A stretch of DNA of 51,127 nt from Pseudomonadales bacterium (GCA_007131295.1 SLQW01000014.1:1-51127); one strand, 5' to 3'; positions 35,609 to 47,727 are shown, numbered from the stretch's first letter. Notes: generated by a model not told the origin, from the letters alone. Program-made: numbers and translations.

Positions 35609-36154
35609 TCAGCTGCGATCGGAACGCAGCACGATGGAGTCGATGTCGTCCTCGAGCAACCGGAGCTGGGCATCGCGTACCCGGTTGCGATCGGGGAACG
35701 GCCCTACCAGAACCCGGTGCCAGGTGGCCCCTTCACGTGTGACCCGCAATGTGCGTGCGTCGAGGTCGAGCAGGAGAATCTGCGCTCGGCGCCGGTCCGC
35801 GTCCTCCTCGCGGCGGAACGCCCCGGCCTGGAGCAGATAGTTCACGCCCTCCTCAATGGCCTGTTCGGGCTGCAGATACTCCTCGACGAAAGGCACAAGC
35901 ACCCGCGCATCCCGCAACATGTCGGGAAACTCGAAGCGCACACCGGCGGGCGGCACGCTGCTGGTCGCCGGCTCCAGGGCAGGCTCACTGGCGGGCCTCG
36001 GGCCGGGCCAGAGCCCGATCAGTGCCAGGGCGAGGGCCAGTCCGAGACCGCCGCCGAGGCCCACTGCGAACGCTGGAATCCTGCCGCTGGAGCTGGTGGC
36101 GGCTGCATTGCGGCGCGCGCCGCTGCTGCGGGATCGGTTTTGCCTGGCTGCCAT
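35609..36154 (-). CDS. FtsN-like SPOR-domain protein
   Basis: 181 residues from ATG 36154 (an in-frame ATG at 36205 is possible). A basic N-terminal tail (ARQNRSRSSGARRN), one membrane helix (IPAFAVGLGGGLGLALALALIGL), a short linker, a periplasmic region, then a C-terminal SPOR domain (about 110-181, NYLLQAGAFRREEDADRRRAQI...HRVLVGPFPDRNRVRD) for denuded peptidoglycan. Its position between priA and hslVU is that of ftsN in gammaproteobacteria. It is shorter than E. coli FtsN, so the name is given by synteny and layout only. Confidence 0.85.
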   Translation of the reverse strand: MAARQNRSRSSGARRNAAATSSSGRIPAFAVGLGGGLGLALALALIGLWPGPRPASEPALEPATSSVPPAGVRFEFPDMLRDARVLVPFVEEYLQPEQAIEEGVNYLLQAGAFRREEDADRRRAQILLLDLDARTLRVTREGATWHRVLVGPFPDRNRVRDAQLRLLEDDIDSIVLRSDRS

Positions 36155-36214
36155 GGTGGACGACCTTCGAACAAGGGTTGCGCGCGCAGGACGAGCGGCC
36201 GCCATGATACGCGA

Positions 36215-38425
36215 TCAGTAGAGATCTGAGGGATCTACGTCGAGACTCCAGCGTACGCGGCGGGCTTCCGTAAGGCCCTCGATGGCTTCGAGGCCCTGCC
36301 TGAGCACCCTGTGCAGCGGTGCCCGGGTCGGACTCTGCAGCAGCAGCTGGGCCCGGTAGTGGCCGCCGAGACGCTCGCGCAATGCGCTCACCGGCCCGAG
36401 CACCGCAACCTCGGAATTCGGCTGCGCAAGCACCTCGGCGCAGCGGTCGAGGAAGCCCCAGACCGACGCCCGCTTCGGTGCATCGGCGCGCAGGAGCGCG
36501 AGGTGGGCGAAGGGCGGCAGCCCGGTCTCGCGGCGCTCATCGAGGGCCGCACTCGCGAAAGCGCCGTAGTCCTGGGCGAGCAGAGGTTGCCATAGAGGGT
36601 GCTGCGGTTCCTGGGTCTGAATCAGCACCTGGCCCGGGCGTTCAGCGCGTCCTGCGCGACCCGCCACCTGGAGGATCTGTTGCGCAACACGCTCACTCGC
36701 GCGGAAGTCTGCGCTGAACAGACCGCCGTCGGCGTCGAGCACGGCGACCAGGGTGACAGCGGGAAAGTGATGGCCCTTGGCAAGCATCTGCGTGCCCACC
36801 AGCAGCGCAGGTTCCCCTGCTTCGACCTGATCGAGCACCGTATGCAGCGCCTGCTGTCCTGCCGTGGTGTCACGGTCGATACGCAACACCGGCGTGCCGG
36901 GAAACCGGCGCGCGAGCACGGCCTCAGAGCGTTGGGTGCCCTGGCCAATCGGAAGCGGTTCCGGCGCGCCACACTGCGGGCAGACCGAGGGCAGCGGCTG
37001 GCGCGCGCCGCAGTGATGACAACGCAGGCCACCGGGCCGACTGTGCACGGTCATGCGCGCATCGCAGCGCCGACATTCGGCGACCCAGCCGCAGTCGCTG
37101 CAGCGCAGGGTCGGGGCGAAGCCGCGGCGATTGAGGAACACGAGTGCCTGATTGCCGGCTGCCAGCGTTGCCGCGATGGCGCTTGCCACTGGTGTCGACA
37201 GGCCGTCCTCTAACGGATGCCGGCGGAGATCGACGAGTTCGAGTCGCGGCTGGCTGGCGCCGCCTGCGCGGCTCGGCAGCCGCAGATGCCGGTAGCGGCC
37301 GGTATGGGCATTGTGCAGGCTCTCGAGGGATGGCGTGGCCGAGCCGAGCACCGCCGGCACCGCCCGGTTTCGGGCCCGGATCAGGGCCAGGTCGCGAGCA
37401 GAATAGCGCAGCCCTTCCTGCTGTTTATAGGACTCGTCGTGTTCCTCATCGACGACGATCAAGCCGAGATCGGGCATGGGCGTGAACACGGCCGAGCGGG
37501 TGCCGACCAGAACTCTGGCGTGGCCCACGCGGCACCGCTCCCAGGACCGCAGCCGCGCACCGTCAGCCATGCCCGAATGCAAGGTGGTTACAGCATCCCC
37601 GAAGCGCTGGTGCAGTCTTTGTTCGGCCTGAGGCGTGAGGCCGATTTCCGGGACCAGCATCAGGACCTGGCGCCCAGCGGCCAGCGCCGTGCTCATGGCG
37701 TGGAGGTAGACCTCGGTTTTGCCTGAACCGGTGACGCCATCGAGGAGGAATATCCCGAAGCTGTCCATGCCGGCTTCGATTGCGACAACGGCGCCTGCCT
37801 GTTCCGCGTTGAGTTGGTGGCCGACCGCGGTGCTCGGAAGGTCGGCAGGATCGGTGGGCGCGGGCTCCGTGATCCTCTCGACCAGACCGGCCTGGGCCAG
37901 CCTGCGCATCACGTCGGCGCGCACGCCCAGACGGCGGAGGGTTGCGTTCGTGGCTGCCCGTCCATGGGTCTGGAGCCGTTCCAGGGCGTGGGCCTGGGCA
38001 GGAGCGCGTTCTGCCAGCGATGTCGGCTCGGCTGCGTGGCCGCGTGCCGTCAGCTGCCAGGCGCGGGCTGCCTGCTGCGCATTCGCCTCTGTGCGCCGGT
38101 GCCGCGGTGGCAGGAAGCGCGCGAGGACGTCGCCGAGTGGGTGGTGGTAGTAGTCAGACGCCCATTGAGCGAGTGCGAGGAGTTCACCATCGAGCAAGGG
38201 GGTCGGGTCGAGCAGAGCGAGTGCTGCGCGCAGGCGAATCTCTGGGCCGGCGCTGCGCGTGCCGGTGCCGACCACGACGCCTACGACCTGGCGGCGGCCG
38301 AGCGGGACCTTGACGCGGCAGCCGATCGCAGGCTCGCGTTCAGCGCTGCTGTGAGGTTCAGGGGGCAGGTAGTCCAGCGGTGCCCGGAAGGGACCCGGCA
38401 CAGCAACCTTCAGTACCCGCGTCAT
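36215..38425 (-). CDS. priA: Primosomal replication helicase PriA
   Basis: 736 residues. 3'-5' helicase that reloads the replisome at stalled forks. An N-terminal DNA-3'-end binding domain ([27 protein letters not shown]), Walker [20 protein letters not shown] box [19 protein letters not shown], two zinc sites ([37 protein letters not shown]) and the helicase C-lobe ([17 protein letters not shown]). Divergent from rpmE, the conserved arrangement. Confidence 0.97.
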   Translation of the reverse strand: MTRVLKVAVPGPFRAPLDYLPPEPHSSAEREPAIGCRVKVPLGRRQVVGVVVGTGTRSAGPEIRLRAALALLDPTPLLDGELLALAQWASDYYHHPLGDVLARFLPPRHRRTEANAQQAARAWQLTARGHAAEPTSLAERAPAQAHALERLQTHGRAATNATLRRLGVRADVMRRLAQAGLVERITEPAPTDPADLPSTAVGHQLNAEQAGAVVAIEAGMDSFGIFLLDGVTGSGKTEVYLHAMSTALAAGRQVLMLVPEIGLTPQAEQRLHQRFGDAVTTLHSGMADGARLRSWERCRVGHARVLVGTRSAVFTPMPDLGLIVVDEEHDESYKQQEGLRYSARDLALIRARNRAVPAVLGSATPSLESLHNAHTGRYRHLRLPSRAGGASQPRLELVDLRRHPLEDGLSTPVASAIAATLAAGNQALVFLNRRGFAPTLRCSDCGWVAECRRCDARMTVHSRPGGLRCHHCGARQPLPSVCPQCGAPEPLPIGQGTQRSEAVLARRFPGTPVLRIDRDTTAGQQALHTVLDQVEAGEPALLVGTQMLAKGHHFPAVTLVAVLDADGGLFSADFRASERVAQQILQVAGRAGRAERPGQVLIQTQEPQHPLWQPLLAQDYGAFASAALDERRETGLPPFAHLALLRADAPKRASVWGFLDRCAEVLAQPNSEVAVLGPVSALRERLGGHYRAQLLLQSPTRAPLHRVLRQGLEAIEGLTEARRVRWSLDVDPSDLY

Positions 38426-38457
38426 GGAACGGAACGCTCGCGTGCCGGTCTGGGCCC

Positions 38458-38485
38458 TTGCCTGGATGGCCGGCTCTGGTACACT
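38458..38485 (+). promoter_or_regulatory. Candidate sigma-70 promoter of rpmE
   Basis: TTGCCT (38458-38463) and TACACT (38480-38485) with a 16-nt spacer, each 4/6 to consensus, 71 nt before the rpmE ATG. The leader is very GC-rich and could fold. Confidence 0.45.
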
Positions 38486-38556
38486 GCGCCACCTTTTTCG
38501 ACGACCCCCCGCGCCGCCGGCGCGTGCCCCGGGTCGCGGCGCAGGCAGGATACACG

Positions 38557-38769
38557 ATGAAGGCCGAGATTCATCCTCAATACCAAGAGGTTACGGTTCG
38601 CTGCAGCTGCGGCAACGAGTTTCAGACGCGGTCGACCCTCTGCCAGGACATTCACCTGGAGGTCTGTTCGGCTTGTCACCCGTTTTACACGGGTAAGCAA
38701 AAGATGGTCGACAAAGGTGGTCGCGTCGAGCGCTTCCGTCGCCGTTTCGGTTCTCGCAGCGCCTCCTGA
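38557..38769 (+). CDS. rpmE: 50S ribosomal protein bL31, zinc-binding form
   Basis: 70 residues, [20 protein letters not shown] at the start. The zinc ligands are all present (Cys16, Cys18, Cys37, Cys40: CSCG and [15 protein letters not shown]), so this is the C+ form rather than the zinc-free paralogue. The ATG at 38557 is preceded by AGGA. It is divergent from priA with a 131-bp gap. Confidence 0.97.
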   Translation: MKAEIHPQYQEVTVRCSCGNEFQTRSTLCQDIHLEVCSACHPFYTGKQKMVDKGGRVERFRRRFGSRSAS

Positions 38770-38874
38770 AGTCGCTGCGGCCGCATTCGGGCTGTCCTTC
38801 CAGAACGACCCCCTCCCCGTTGGCGCTTGTGCGACGCTGCGCTCGCGTCGGCGGCGATCTCCGCTGGGGACTGC

Positions 38875-40158
38875 ATGATGTCGGGAAAGGATCTGAACGA
38901 AGCGGCTCTCGAGTACCACGCCCGGCCGCAGCCCGGAAAGATCGCCATCGAGGTGACGAAGCCCTCGGCTGGGGCGCGCGAGCTCTCGCTGGCCTACAGC
39001 CCGGGCGTAGCGGAGCCGGTACGTCGCATTGCCGCGGATCCGGAGGCCGCCTACAGCTACACGGCGAAGGGCAACCTCGTCGGTATCGTCTCCAACGGCT
39101 CCGCCATTCTCGGCCTCGGTAACCTCGGCCACCTTGCGAGCAAGCCGGTGATGGAAGGCAAGGCGCTGCTGTTCAAGCGCTTTGCCGGCATAGACTGTTT
39201 CGACATTGAAGTGGATGCGGCTGACGTCGCCACATTCGTCGACACGGTCGCCCGCATCGCCGATACGTTCGGTGGTATCAACATCGAGGACATCGGCGCC
39301 CCGGAATGCTTCGAGATCGAACGCCAGCTCGTCGAGCGTTGTGCTATTCCCGTGTTTCACGACGACCAGCACGGCACCGCGATCTGCGTCGCGGCGGGTT
39401 TGCGGAACGCGTTAGAGCTCCAGGGCAAGAAGCTCGCCGACATTCGTATGGTCTGTCTCGGTGGCGGCGCCGCAGGCACGGCCTGCCTCAAGCTGCTGCT
39501 CGGCATGGGGCTCAAGCCGGAGAACCTGCTCGTCCTGGACCGCGAAGGGTGCATTCATACCGGGAGGGAGGATCTTCCGGAGTACAAGGCGCAGTTTGCC
39601 GTCGCAACGGAGCGCCGGTCCTTGGCGGATGCTCTGGAAGGTGCCGATGTATTCCTGGGCGTTTCGGGACCCGACCTGCTCTCGCCGGAGTTGCTCGAGA
39701 GCATGGCGCCGAAGCCGATCCTGTTCGCGCTCTCGAATCCCGATCCAGAAATCCTACCGGAACGTGCGCAGGCGATTCGCAAGGACGTGATCGTCGCCAC
39801 TGGCCGCTCGGACTACCCGAATCAGGTCAACAATGTGCTCTGCTTCCCCTTTCTCTTTCGCGGCGCGCTCGATGTGCGCGCCCGCGTCATTGACGAAGCG
39901 ATGAAGCAGGCAGCCGTAGAGGCCATCGCGGCGATCGCCCGGGAACCGGTGCCGCCTGAAATCATCGCGGCCTACGAAGGCATCGATCGGCTCGAATTCG
40001 GGCCTGAATACATTCTGCCGAAGCCGATGGATCCGCGGCTGCTGCCAGCCGTATCTTCCGCGGTGGCGCAAGCGGCCGTGAACAGCGGTGCGGCCGCTTG
40101 CGCCTATCCGTCCCATTACCCTCTGGCGTCGGTTTCAGACGTCTTCGGCAGCCGCTGA
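38875..40158 (+). CDS. NAD(P)-dependent malic enzyme, short form
   Basis: About 427 residues; two consecutive ATGs (38875, 38878), the second better spaced from GGGGA. Converts malate to pyruvate, CO2 and NAD(P)H. Motifs: LSLAYSPGVAEP, the malate site SNGSAILGLGNLG, the metal site NIEDIGAPECFEIE, VFHDDQHGTAI, and the dinucleotide fold MVCLGGGAAGTACLKLLL. It lacks the phosphotransacetylase-like domain of MaeB proteins, so it is the stand-alone type. Cofactor preference cannot be read safely. Confidence 0.94.
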   Translation: MMSGKDLNEAALEYHARPQPGKIAIEVTKPSAGARELSLAYSPGVAEPVRRIAADPEAAYSYTAKGNLVGIVSNGSAILGLGNLGHLASKPVMEGKALLFKRFAGIDCFDIEVDAADVATFVDTVARIADTFGGINIEDIGAPECFEIERQLVERCAIPVFHDDQHGTAICVAAGLRNALELQGKKLADIRMVCLGGGAAGTACLKLLLGMGLKPENLLVLDREGCIHTGREDLPEYKAQFAVATERRSLADALEGADVFLGVSGPDLLSPELLESMAPKPILFALSNPDPEILPERAQAIRKDVIVATGRSDYPNQVNNVLCFPFLFRGALDVRARVIDEAMKQAAVEAIAAIAREPVPPEIIAAYEGIDRLEFGPEYILPKPMDPRLLPAVSSAVAQAAVNSGAAACAYPSHYPLASVSDVFGSR

Positions 40159-40167
40159 CGCTGCAGC

Positions 40168-42630
40168 TCAGAAGATCGATTGTGGGGTCGCTTCCCGCTC
40201 GCTGGAAGGCGATGCGCCTGCTCGCAGATCTGGCGCCGTTTCAGCGGTGAACAGTTCAAAGATGGCGCCCGGGTGGTCCAGGCTCACTGGCAGTCCGGTA
40301 CCCGGGTCGATGCGCATCCGCACCACTCCAGGTGGCTGATCCCAGCGGAACTCGGGTACGTCCGCGAGTGCTGTCTCCATGAACTCCACCCATACCGGCA
40401 GGGCGGTGTTGGAACCGAATTCGTTGTTGCCCAGCGGTCGGTTGTCCGCGAAGCCGATCCAGGCGACCGCGGTGAGCTCATGCTGGTAGCCGGCGAACCA
40501 GGTGTCCGCTTCGTTGGTGGTGCCGGTCTTGCCGCCGAGGTCGCCGCGTTCCAGGGCGCGCGCCCTGCGTCCGGTGCCATGTTGGATCACGTCGCCGAGC
40601 ATGGAATGCATGATGTAGGCGATGCGTTCATCGAGTACCCGGGGCGCGCGCCGCCAGACCTCGAGTTCGACCTCTGCATCGTCGTGGCGGGCAAGATTGC
40701 CGTTGTCATTGCCGTTACTGGCGCTGAGCTCGAGGCAATCGTCCTCGCAGGCCAGCAGCGGCTCCGCCGCGTACAGGGTCTCGTCGTGTCGAACGATGCG
40801 CTCGATCAGCCAGGGCTCGACCAGGTAGCCGCCGTTGGCGTAGACGGCATAGGCGCGCGCCATGTCCTGTGGGGTCACCCCCATCGTGCCGCCACCGATG
40901 GCGAGCTGCAGGTTGCGCGGGAAGCCGGCCGTATCGAAGCCGAAGCGCTCGACGTGCTCGAGAACGTTGCCGGCGCCGACCTGCATCATCAGGCGCATGG
41001 AAACCAGGTTTACGGAGCGGAACAGGGCCGGACGCAGTCGGGTGGGTCCACCGAACTGCCCGCTGTCGTTGCGGGGGCGATAGAGCGCTTCGAGGGTGGC
41101 GTCTTCGAACACCAGCGGGGCGTCGTTGAAGATGCTTGCGGCGGTCTCGCCTGCTTCCAGCGCTGCCGAGTAGATGAAGGGCTTGAAGGCAGAACCCGGT
41201 TGCCTTGCGGCCTGGACCGCATTGTTGAACTGGGATTGGCGGAAGTCGAAACCGCCTACCATGGCGCGGATCGCGCCGTCCTGTGGCCGCAAAGAAATCA
41301 GGGCTCCCTGCACTTCGGGCACCTGACCCAGGCGCCAGCCGCCTTCCCCGTTTTGACTCAGCCGAACGAGATGACCCCGGTCCACGACGTCGCGCGGACG
41401 GTCCGGACGCGCGCCCCGGCTGTTCACGGTGAGATAGGGGCGAGCCCAGCGCATGTCGGCCAGCGCGACCTGCACCCGGCTGCCGTCCCCGAGCAGGGCC
41501 TCGAAGCCGTCCTCGTCCAGGTCGACCACCAGCGCGGGAATCTCGCCGCCAAAGGTCGGAGTTTGCGCCACGGTCCGCTGCCAGCGCTCGAGTGTGTCCT
41601 CATCCAGCGGCTCGTCTGCCGCAGGTGTCGTCAGGGTCCGTTCCGGCCCGCGATAGCCATGGCGGCGATCGTAAGCAATGAGGCCACCGCGCAGGGCGCG
41701 ATTCGCCGCCTCCTGCAGCTTCGGATCGACGCTGGTGTAGACCTCGAAGCTGTCGTCGTAGGCCGCGCGCCCGTAGCGCTCGAGTACGCCCCGGCGCGCC
41801 CACTCGGCTACCCAAGGCGCTTCGAGATCGCGGCTGCGGTGATGCAGGCGGGCATTATTGGGGGTCGCCAACGCCGCCTGGTACTCGGCGGTGTCCATGC
41901 GACCCTGCTCGTACATGTTGCGCAGGATCAGATTGCGACGTCTCATCGCCCGATCCGGACCGCTCACCGGATTGGTGATGCTCGGGGCCTGGGGGATGCC
42001 AGCCAGCGTGGCCAGTTCGGCGACGTCGAGTTCGGACAAGGAGCGGCCATAGTAGGTGAGGGCCGCGGCCTCGCCGCCGTAGGCGCGATGGCCGAAGGGG
42101 ATCACGTTCAGGTAAAGCTCGAGGATTTCGTCCTTGCTGAGCTCGCGCTCGATTTTCACCGCGAGCAGCATTTCCTTGAACTTCCGCAGGAACGTCTGCT
42201 CCAGCGTGAAAGAGATGTTGCGCGCGAGCTGCATCGTGATCGTGCTCGCGCCGGGCGGAATTTCCTCAGGATTGGCAATAAGTTGGATGGTCGACTTCAC
42301 CAGCGTCACGAAGTCGATGCCGCTGTGTGAGTAGAAGCGCTTGTCTTCAGTATCCAGCACCGCGTGGATGAAAAGTGGCGGAAACTGGTCTATGGATAAA
42401 GGTATGCGACGTCGTTCGCCGAACTCTGCGATGAAGCTGCCGTCCTCGGCATAGACGCGCAAGGGGGTCTGCAGACGCAACTCGCGATAGCTGGCGGCAG
42501 TGGGGATCTGGGGATCGAGATAGAGATAGATGCCTGCAACGATCATGACCAGGCCGGCGACGCCGGTACCGAGCGTGATCAGGGCGCTGCGCAGGATCCC
42601 AGAGTATTTTCTAAAGTCCAAAGGATTCAT
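40168..42630 (-). CDS. mrcA: Penicillin-binding protein 1A
   Basis: 820 residues from ATG 42630 (GTG 42633 is adjacent). Bifunctional peptidoglycan synthase. N-terminal membrane helix (about 14-40), transglycosylase domain with catalytic Glu in TEDKRFYSHSGID and GGSTITMQLARN-like GASTITMQLARN, an inserted OB-like domain (about 320-420), and transpeptidase domain with SxxK in GSAFKPFIYSAALE and the KTG motif GGKTGTTNEADTW. Divergent from pilM, as in Pseudomonas and E. coli (mrcA with the pilM/hofM group). Confidence 0.97.
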   Translation of the reverse strand: MNPLDFRKYSGILRSALITLGTGVAGLVMIVAGIYLYLDPQIPTAASYRELRLQTPLRVYAEDGSFIAEFGERRRIPLSIDQFPPLFIHAVLDTEDKRFYSHSGIDFVTLVKSTIQLIANPEEIPPGASTITMQLARNISFTLEQTFLRKFKEMLLAVKIERELSKDEILELYLNVIPFGHRAYGGEAAALTYYGRSLSELDVAELATLAGIPQAPSITNPVSGPDRAMRRRNLILRNMYEQGRMDTAEYQAALATPNNARLHHRSRDLEAPWVAEWARRGVLERYGRAAYDDSFEVYTSVDPKLQEAANRALRGGLIAYDRRHGYRGPERTLTTPAADEPLDEDTLERWQRTVAQTPTFGGEIPALVVDLDEDGFEALLGDGSRVQVALADMRWARPYLTVNSRGARPDRPRDVVDRGHLVRLSQNGEGGWRLGQVPEVQGALISLRPQDGAIRAMVGGFDFRQSQFNNAVQAARQPGSAFKPFIYSAALEAGETAASIFNDAPLVFEDATLEALYRPRNDSGQFGGPTRLRPALFRSVNLVSMRLMMQVGAGNVLEHVERFGFDTAGFPRNLQLAIGGGTMGVTPQDMARAYAVYANGGYLVEPWLIERIVRHDETLYAAEPLLACEDDCLELSASNGNDNGNLARHDDAEVELEVWRRAPRVLDERIAYIMHSMLGDVIQHGTGRRARALERGDLGGKTGTTNEADTWFAGYQHELTAVAWIGFADNRPLGNNEFGSNTALPVWVEFMETALADVPEFRWDQPPGVVRMRIDPGTGLPVSLDHPGAIFELFTAETAPDLRAGASPSSEREATPQSIF

Positions 42631-42646
42631 CACCTTGTGTCGCTTA

Positions 42647-42705
42647 ATTACATTCCACCTGAGGGTGGCGAAAGATGCTGGTCGCGACTACATTCTCAAT
42701 GTAAT
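42647..42705. promoter_or_regulatory. Inverted repeat in the mrcA/pilM divergent gap
   Basis: ATTACATT (42647-42654) and AATGTAAT (42698-42705) are perfect inverse copies; nearer in, ACATT-CTC-AATGT (42690-42702) is a second tight palindrome sharing the right arm. It lies in the AT-richer 131-bp gap between the two starts. A regulator site is plausible, but which regulator is unknown. I could not assign a convincing promoter to either gene. Confidence 0.4.
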
Positions 42706-42752
42706 TTAACGTTGCTTGCTATTACTTTGGCGTAAGTGCCCGGTCTCGATAG

Positions 42753-44389
<1,637 letters not shown>

Positions 44390-44392
44390 GGC

Positions 44393-45034
44393 ATGGCGCT
44401 CCAGGACACGCTGCAGCAGATCCAGAACTTCGACCTGAACAGTCTGGACATGAACAACCCGGGCGACTGGCCCGGGCCGGTGAAGGTCATCAGCCTGATC
44501 CTGGTGTTCGTGCTGGCTGCCGCGGGTGGCTACTTCTTCTATCTCACCGGAAAGTTCGAGCAGCTCGATCGCGTCACGCGGCAGGAAGACAACCTGCGCA
44601 CTGAGTTCGAGCGCAAGGCCCGGGACTCGGCCAATCTGGAGATCCTGCAGCGGCAGCAGCAGGAGATGCAGGAGACGTTCGGAGCCCTTTTGCGGCAGCT
44701 GCCAACCGACACCGAAGTCCCGGGGCTGCTCGAGGACATCACGAAAACGGGGCTCGATTCCGGACTGACGTTCAGCGCCATTGACCTGCAGTCCGAACGG
44801 GAGGCCGAGTTCTATCGCGAACTGCCGATCTCCATCACGGTTTCCGGCACCTATCACGGCATGGGTGCCTTCGTCAGCGGTGTGGCCAACCTGTCGCGGA
44901 TCGTGACGCTGCACGATTTCAGCATCACGCCGCAGCGCGGCCGAGGTGGACGCGGGGCCCGCGTCGAGGGCGAGGGTGAACTGACCATGCAGATCCAGGC
45001 TCGCACCTATCGCTATCAGGACGGGGGTTCGTGA
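44393..45034 (+). CDS. pilO: Type IV pilus assembly protein PilO
   Basis: 213 residues. A short N-terminal cytosolic part with LNSLDMNNPGDWPGPVK, one membrane helix (about 28-45, ISLILVFVLAAAGGYFFYL), a coiled coil, then a periplasmic ferredoxin-like core (LPTDTEVPGLLEDITKTGLDSGL, SITVSGTYHGMGAFVSGVANL). Partners PilN and PilP. Its stop overlaps the start of pilP. Confidence 0.96.
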   Translation: MALQDTLQQIQNFDLNSLDMNNPGDWPGPVKVISLILVFVLAAAGGYFFYLTGKFEQLDRVTRQEDNLRTEFERKARDSANLEILQRQQQEMQETFGALLRQLPTDTEVPGLLEDITKTGLDSGLTFSAIDLQSEREAEFYRELPISITVSGTYHGMGAFVSGVANLSRIVTLHDFSITPQRGRGGRGARVEGEGELTMQIQARTYRYQDGGS

Positions 45035-45552
45035 TGTTGCGCCTGCTCACCGTCATCGCGCTGGGCTTCGTGTTGGCCGGCTGCTCCTCCGGGCAGACGC
45101 GCTTCACCGATCTCGAATCGTTCATGAACGAGGTGCGGGCGCGTCCAGCGCGGCCACCCGAGCCGATTCCCGAGTTTCAGCCTTATGAGCCCTTCGCCTA
45201 CGGCGCTGCGGGAAAGCGCAGCCCCTTCGATCCTCCCATCGAGCAGCGCCGCCGTCCGGAAGGGATGCCTGACGTGCAGCCGGATCCGGATCGGGTCAGA
45301 CAGTTCCTCGAGCAGTTCTCGCTCAACGATCTGCGTATGGTCGGCACGCTCGAGCGCGCCGAGGAAACCTTCGCCCTGATCCGCGACGCGCGCGGAGGCG
45401 TGCACCGCGTGACCAAGGGCGACTTCATGGGCCAGAACCATGGCGAAATCCAGGCGATCGCGGAATCGGGCATCGAGCTCGAGGAGATCGTTCCGGACGG
45501 GGCCGGAGGCTGGCTGTTGCGATCGCGCTCCATCCGTCTGCAGGACGGCTGA
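45034..45552 (+). CDS. pilP: Type IV pilus lipoprotein PilP
   Basis: 172 residues from ATG 45034 (GTG 45031 is an alternative). A lipoprotein signal with lipobox VLAGC (Cys about 17), a disordered linker (about 20-80), then the PilP beta-domain (SLNDLRMVGTLERAEETFALIRDARGGVHRVTKGDFMGQNHG). Anchored to the inner membrane, it joins PilNO to the secretin PilQ. Confidence 0.95.
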   Translation: MLRLLTVIALGFVLAGCSSGQTRFTDLESFMNEVRARPARPPEPIPEFQPYEPFAYGAAGKRSPFDPPIEQRRRPEGMPDVQPDPDRVRQFLEQFSLNDLRMVGTLERAEETFALIRDARGGVHRVTKGDFMGQNHGEIQAIAESGIELEEIVPDGAGGWLLRSRSIRLQDG

Positions 45553-45624
45553 ACGTCACAAGGGGCGTACCGGCTTGCGGTGCGCGGTGCTGGAAGATCC
45601 AGCAGGTCAATCGGGGAATTCAAC

Positions 45625-47727
45625 ATGCGAGCACCGATGCGAAACGACAGAGAGTGGCCGGGAGGGTCGTGGTTCGGCCGCTTCTTTGCGCTCCTGGGCA
45701 TCATGGCGCTGGCGGCCCACGCGCAGGCCAGAACGCTGGAGGACATCCGTTTCTCGAGTCTGCCGAACGACGTCACCCAGATCGAGCTTCGCTTCGACTC
45801 GACGCCACCCGATCCCACGGGTTACACAATCGACCAGCCGGCGCGGATCGCCATCGACCTCGACGGTGTGACCAGTGGCCTGGATTCCCGCTATCACAGC
45901 CTCGGCAGCGGCAATGCCCGCAGCGTCACGGTGGTCGAAGCCAACGGGCGCTTGCGCGTAATCGTCAACCTGACCCGGCTCGTGCCGTACGAGAGTAGCG
46001 TGCGCGGCAACTCCCTGTTCCTCGACGTCGGCGGCGCGGGCATGGACCCGGGCCCGGTCGCAGCGCCGACGGATGTGGTGCGCACACCCCGGGTCGATGC
46101 CGGAGATTCCACCATCCGCGACATCGATTTCCGCCGCGGTCCAGACGGCGAGGGTCAGGTCGTGGTCCGGCTTTCCAATCCGCGCGCTCCGGTGGATGTT
46201 CGCAGTGAGGCCGGAAACATCCGGGTCGAAGTGTCCGCTACTTCGCTGCCGCAGGAACTGCGGCGGCGTCTGGACGTGAGTGACTTCGCTACCCCTGTGG
46301 AGACGATCGATGCGGTGGAACAATCCGGGCGTGCGGTGATCACGATCCGCCCCACCGGTGACTACGATTACATGGCGTATCAGGCCGACAACACCATGAC
46401 CATCAGCGTTCGTCGCTCGCGTCCGGACGACATTGTCGACCTCGACGACCCCTTCCGTTTCCAGGGCGAGAAGCTGTCGCTGAACTTTCAGGACATCGAG
46501 ATCCGTTCGGTGCTGCAGCTGATCGCCGATTTCACGGACATGAACCTGGTCGCCAGCGATACGGTCAGTGGACGCATCACCCTGCGCCTGCAGAATGTCC
46601 CTTGGGATCAGGCCCTGGAGATCGTTCTGCGGACCAAGGGCCTCGACAAGCGCGAGATGGGCAACGTCCTCATGGTCGGACCTGCGGCAGAGATCGCTGC
46701 TCGCGAGCGGCAGGAGCTGGACAATCAGCGCCAGATACAGGAGCTGGCGCCGTTGCGCACGGAGTTCATTCAGGTTCGTTATGCCAATGCCAGCCAGATC
46801 GTCGCGCTGTTCCGCGCTGCTGGAGACGGTGAGGGCCGGCTGCTGTCCGATCGCGGCAGTGTGATCGTCGATGACCGGACCAACTCCATCATCCTCACCG
46901 ATACCTCGGAGCGCCTCGGCGACATCCGCAGGGTGCTGCAGCAGCTCGACATTCCGGTCAGACAGGTGCAGATCGAGGCCCGGATCGTGACGGCGAACAC
47001 CAACTTCACGGAATCCTTGGGGATCCGCTGGGGCGGTGGCTTTCGTGACAACGTCGGCGGCAGCAACTTCCTCTCCATCGGCGGCCGCCAGGATAGCCTG
47101 GGCCAGATCCGGGCTGCCGGGCCCACGGGCGTCAGTTTCCCGGACGCCCAGGTGGTGGATCTGCCGGTAGGGGGTGCGACCACGACGTTCTCCGTTGGCC
47201 TCACCGGCAACGACTATCTGCTCGATCTCGAGCTTTCGGCCCTCGCCACCGACGGTCAGGCGGAAGTGGTCGCGCGGCCGAAGGTGATCACTGCGGACAA
47301 GCAGACGGCGACGGTGGCGTCGGGTGTCGAGATTCCCTTCCAGGAGGCTTCCGCCAGCGGTGCGACTGCCACCCAGTTCAAGGAGGCGGTACTGTCGCTG
47401 GAGGTGACGCCGCAGATCACGCCGGACGACCGTATCATCATGGATCTCTCCGTGAACCAGGATTCGGTGGGTCAGGTGTTCGGCGGCATCCCGAGTATCA
47501 ACACGAACTCGATAGAGACCCAGGTCCTGGTGGATAATGGCCAGACGCTGGTGTTGGGCGGTATCTTTCAGACCAGCACGAGCCGGGCTACGGACAAGAC
47601 GCCGTTTCTAGGCGATCTGCCCCTGGTAGGAGGGCTGTTCCGCCGCAATCAGCAAACCGAAGAGAAGCAGGAATTGCTCATTTTCATCACGCCGCGAATC
47701 ATCCAGGATACGCTTACGCGGCGCTGA
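45625..47727 (+). CDS. pilQ: Type IV pilus secretin PilQ
   Basis: 700 residues from ATG 45625. Signal peptide (about 12-33), two AMIN domains for peptidoglycan (about 35-130 and 155-265, TLEDIRFSSLPNDVTQIELRF; TIRDIDFRRGPDGEGQVVV), an STN domain (KLSLNFQDIEIRSVLQLIADF), an N1/secretin-N domain (FIQVRYANASQIVALFRAAG), and the secretin barrel (LDLELSALATDGQAEVVARP...GQTLVLGGIFQ). It forms the outer-membrane pore for the pilus. Followed by a strong terminator. Confidence 0.97.
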   Translation: MRAPMRNDREWPGGSWFGRFFALLGIMALAAHAQARTLEDIRFSSLPNDVTQIELRFDSTPPDPTGYTIDQPARIAIDLDGVTSGLDSRYHSLGSGNARSVTVVEANGRLRVIVNLTRLVPYESSVRGNSLFLDVGGAGMDPGPVAAPTDVVRTPRVDAGDSTIRDIDFRRGPDGEGQVVVRLSNPRAPVDVRSEAGNIRVEVSATSLPQELRRRLDVSDFATPVETIDAVEQSGRAVITIRPTGDYDYMAYQADNTMTISVRRSRPDDIVDLDDPFRFQGEKLSLNFQDIEIRSVLQLIADFTDMNLVASDTVSGRITLRLQNVPWDQALEIVLRTKGLDKREMGNVLMVGPAAEIAARERQELDNQRQIQELAPLRTEFIQVRYANASQIVALFRAAGDGEGRLLSDRGSVIVDDRTNSIILTDTSERLGDIRRVLQQLDIPVRQVQIEARIVTANTNFTESLGIRWGGGFRDNVGGSNFLSIGGRQDSLGQIRAAGPTGVSFPDAQVVDLPVGGATTTFSVGLTGNDYLLDLELSALATDGQAEVVARPKVITADKQTATVASGVEIPFQEASASGATATQFKEAVLSLEVTPQITPDDRIIMDLSVNQDSVGQVFGGIPSINTNSIETQVLVDNGQTLVLGGIFQTSTSRATDKTPFLGDLPLVGGLFRRNQQTEEKQELLIFITPRIIQDTLTRR

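Noticed and set aside
34688-36229. 513-codon open frame on the plus strand
   Set aside because: Runs antisense through hslU, hslV and the SPOR gene; no domain seen.
40180-42330. 716-codon open frame on the plus strand
   Set aside because: It is the antisense shadow of PBP1A, which has all catalytic motifs; the antisense protein has no recognisable domain and is a product of high GC content.
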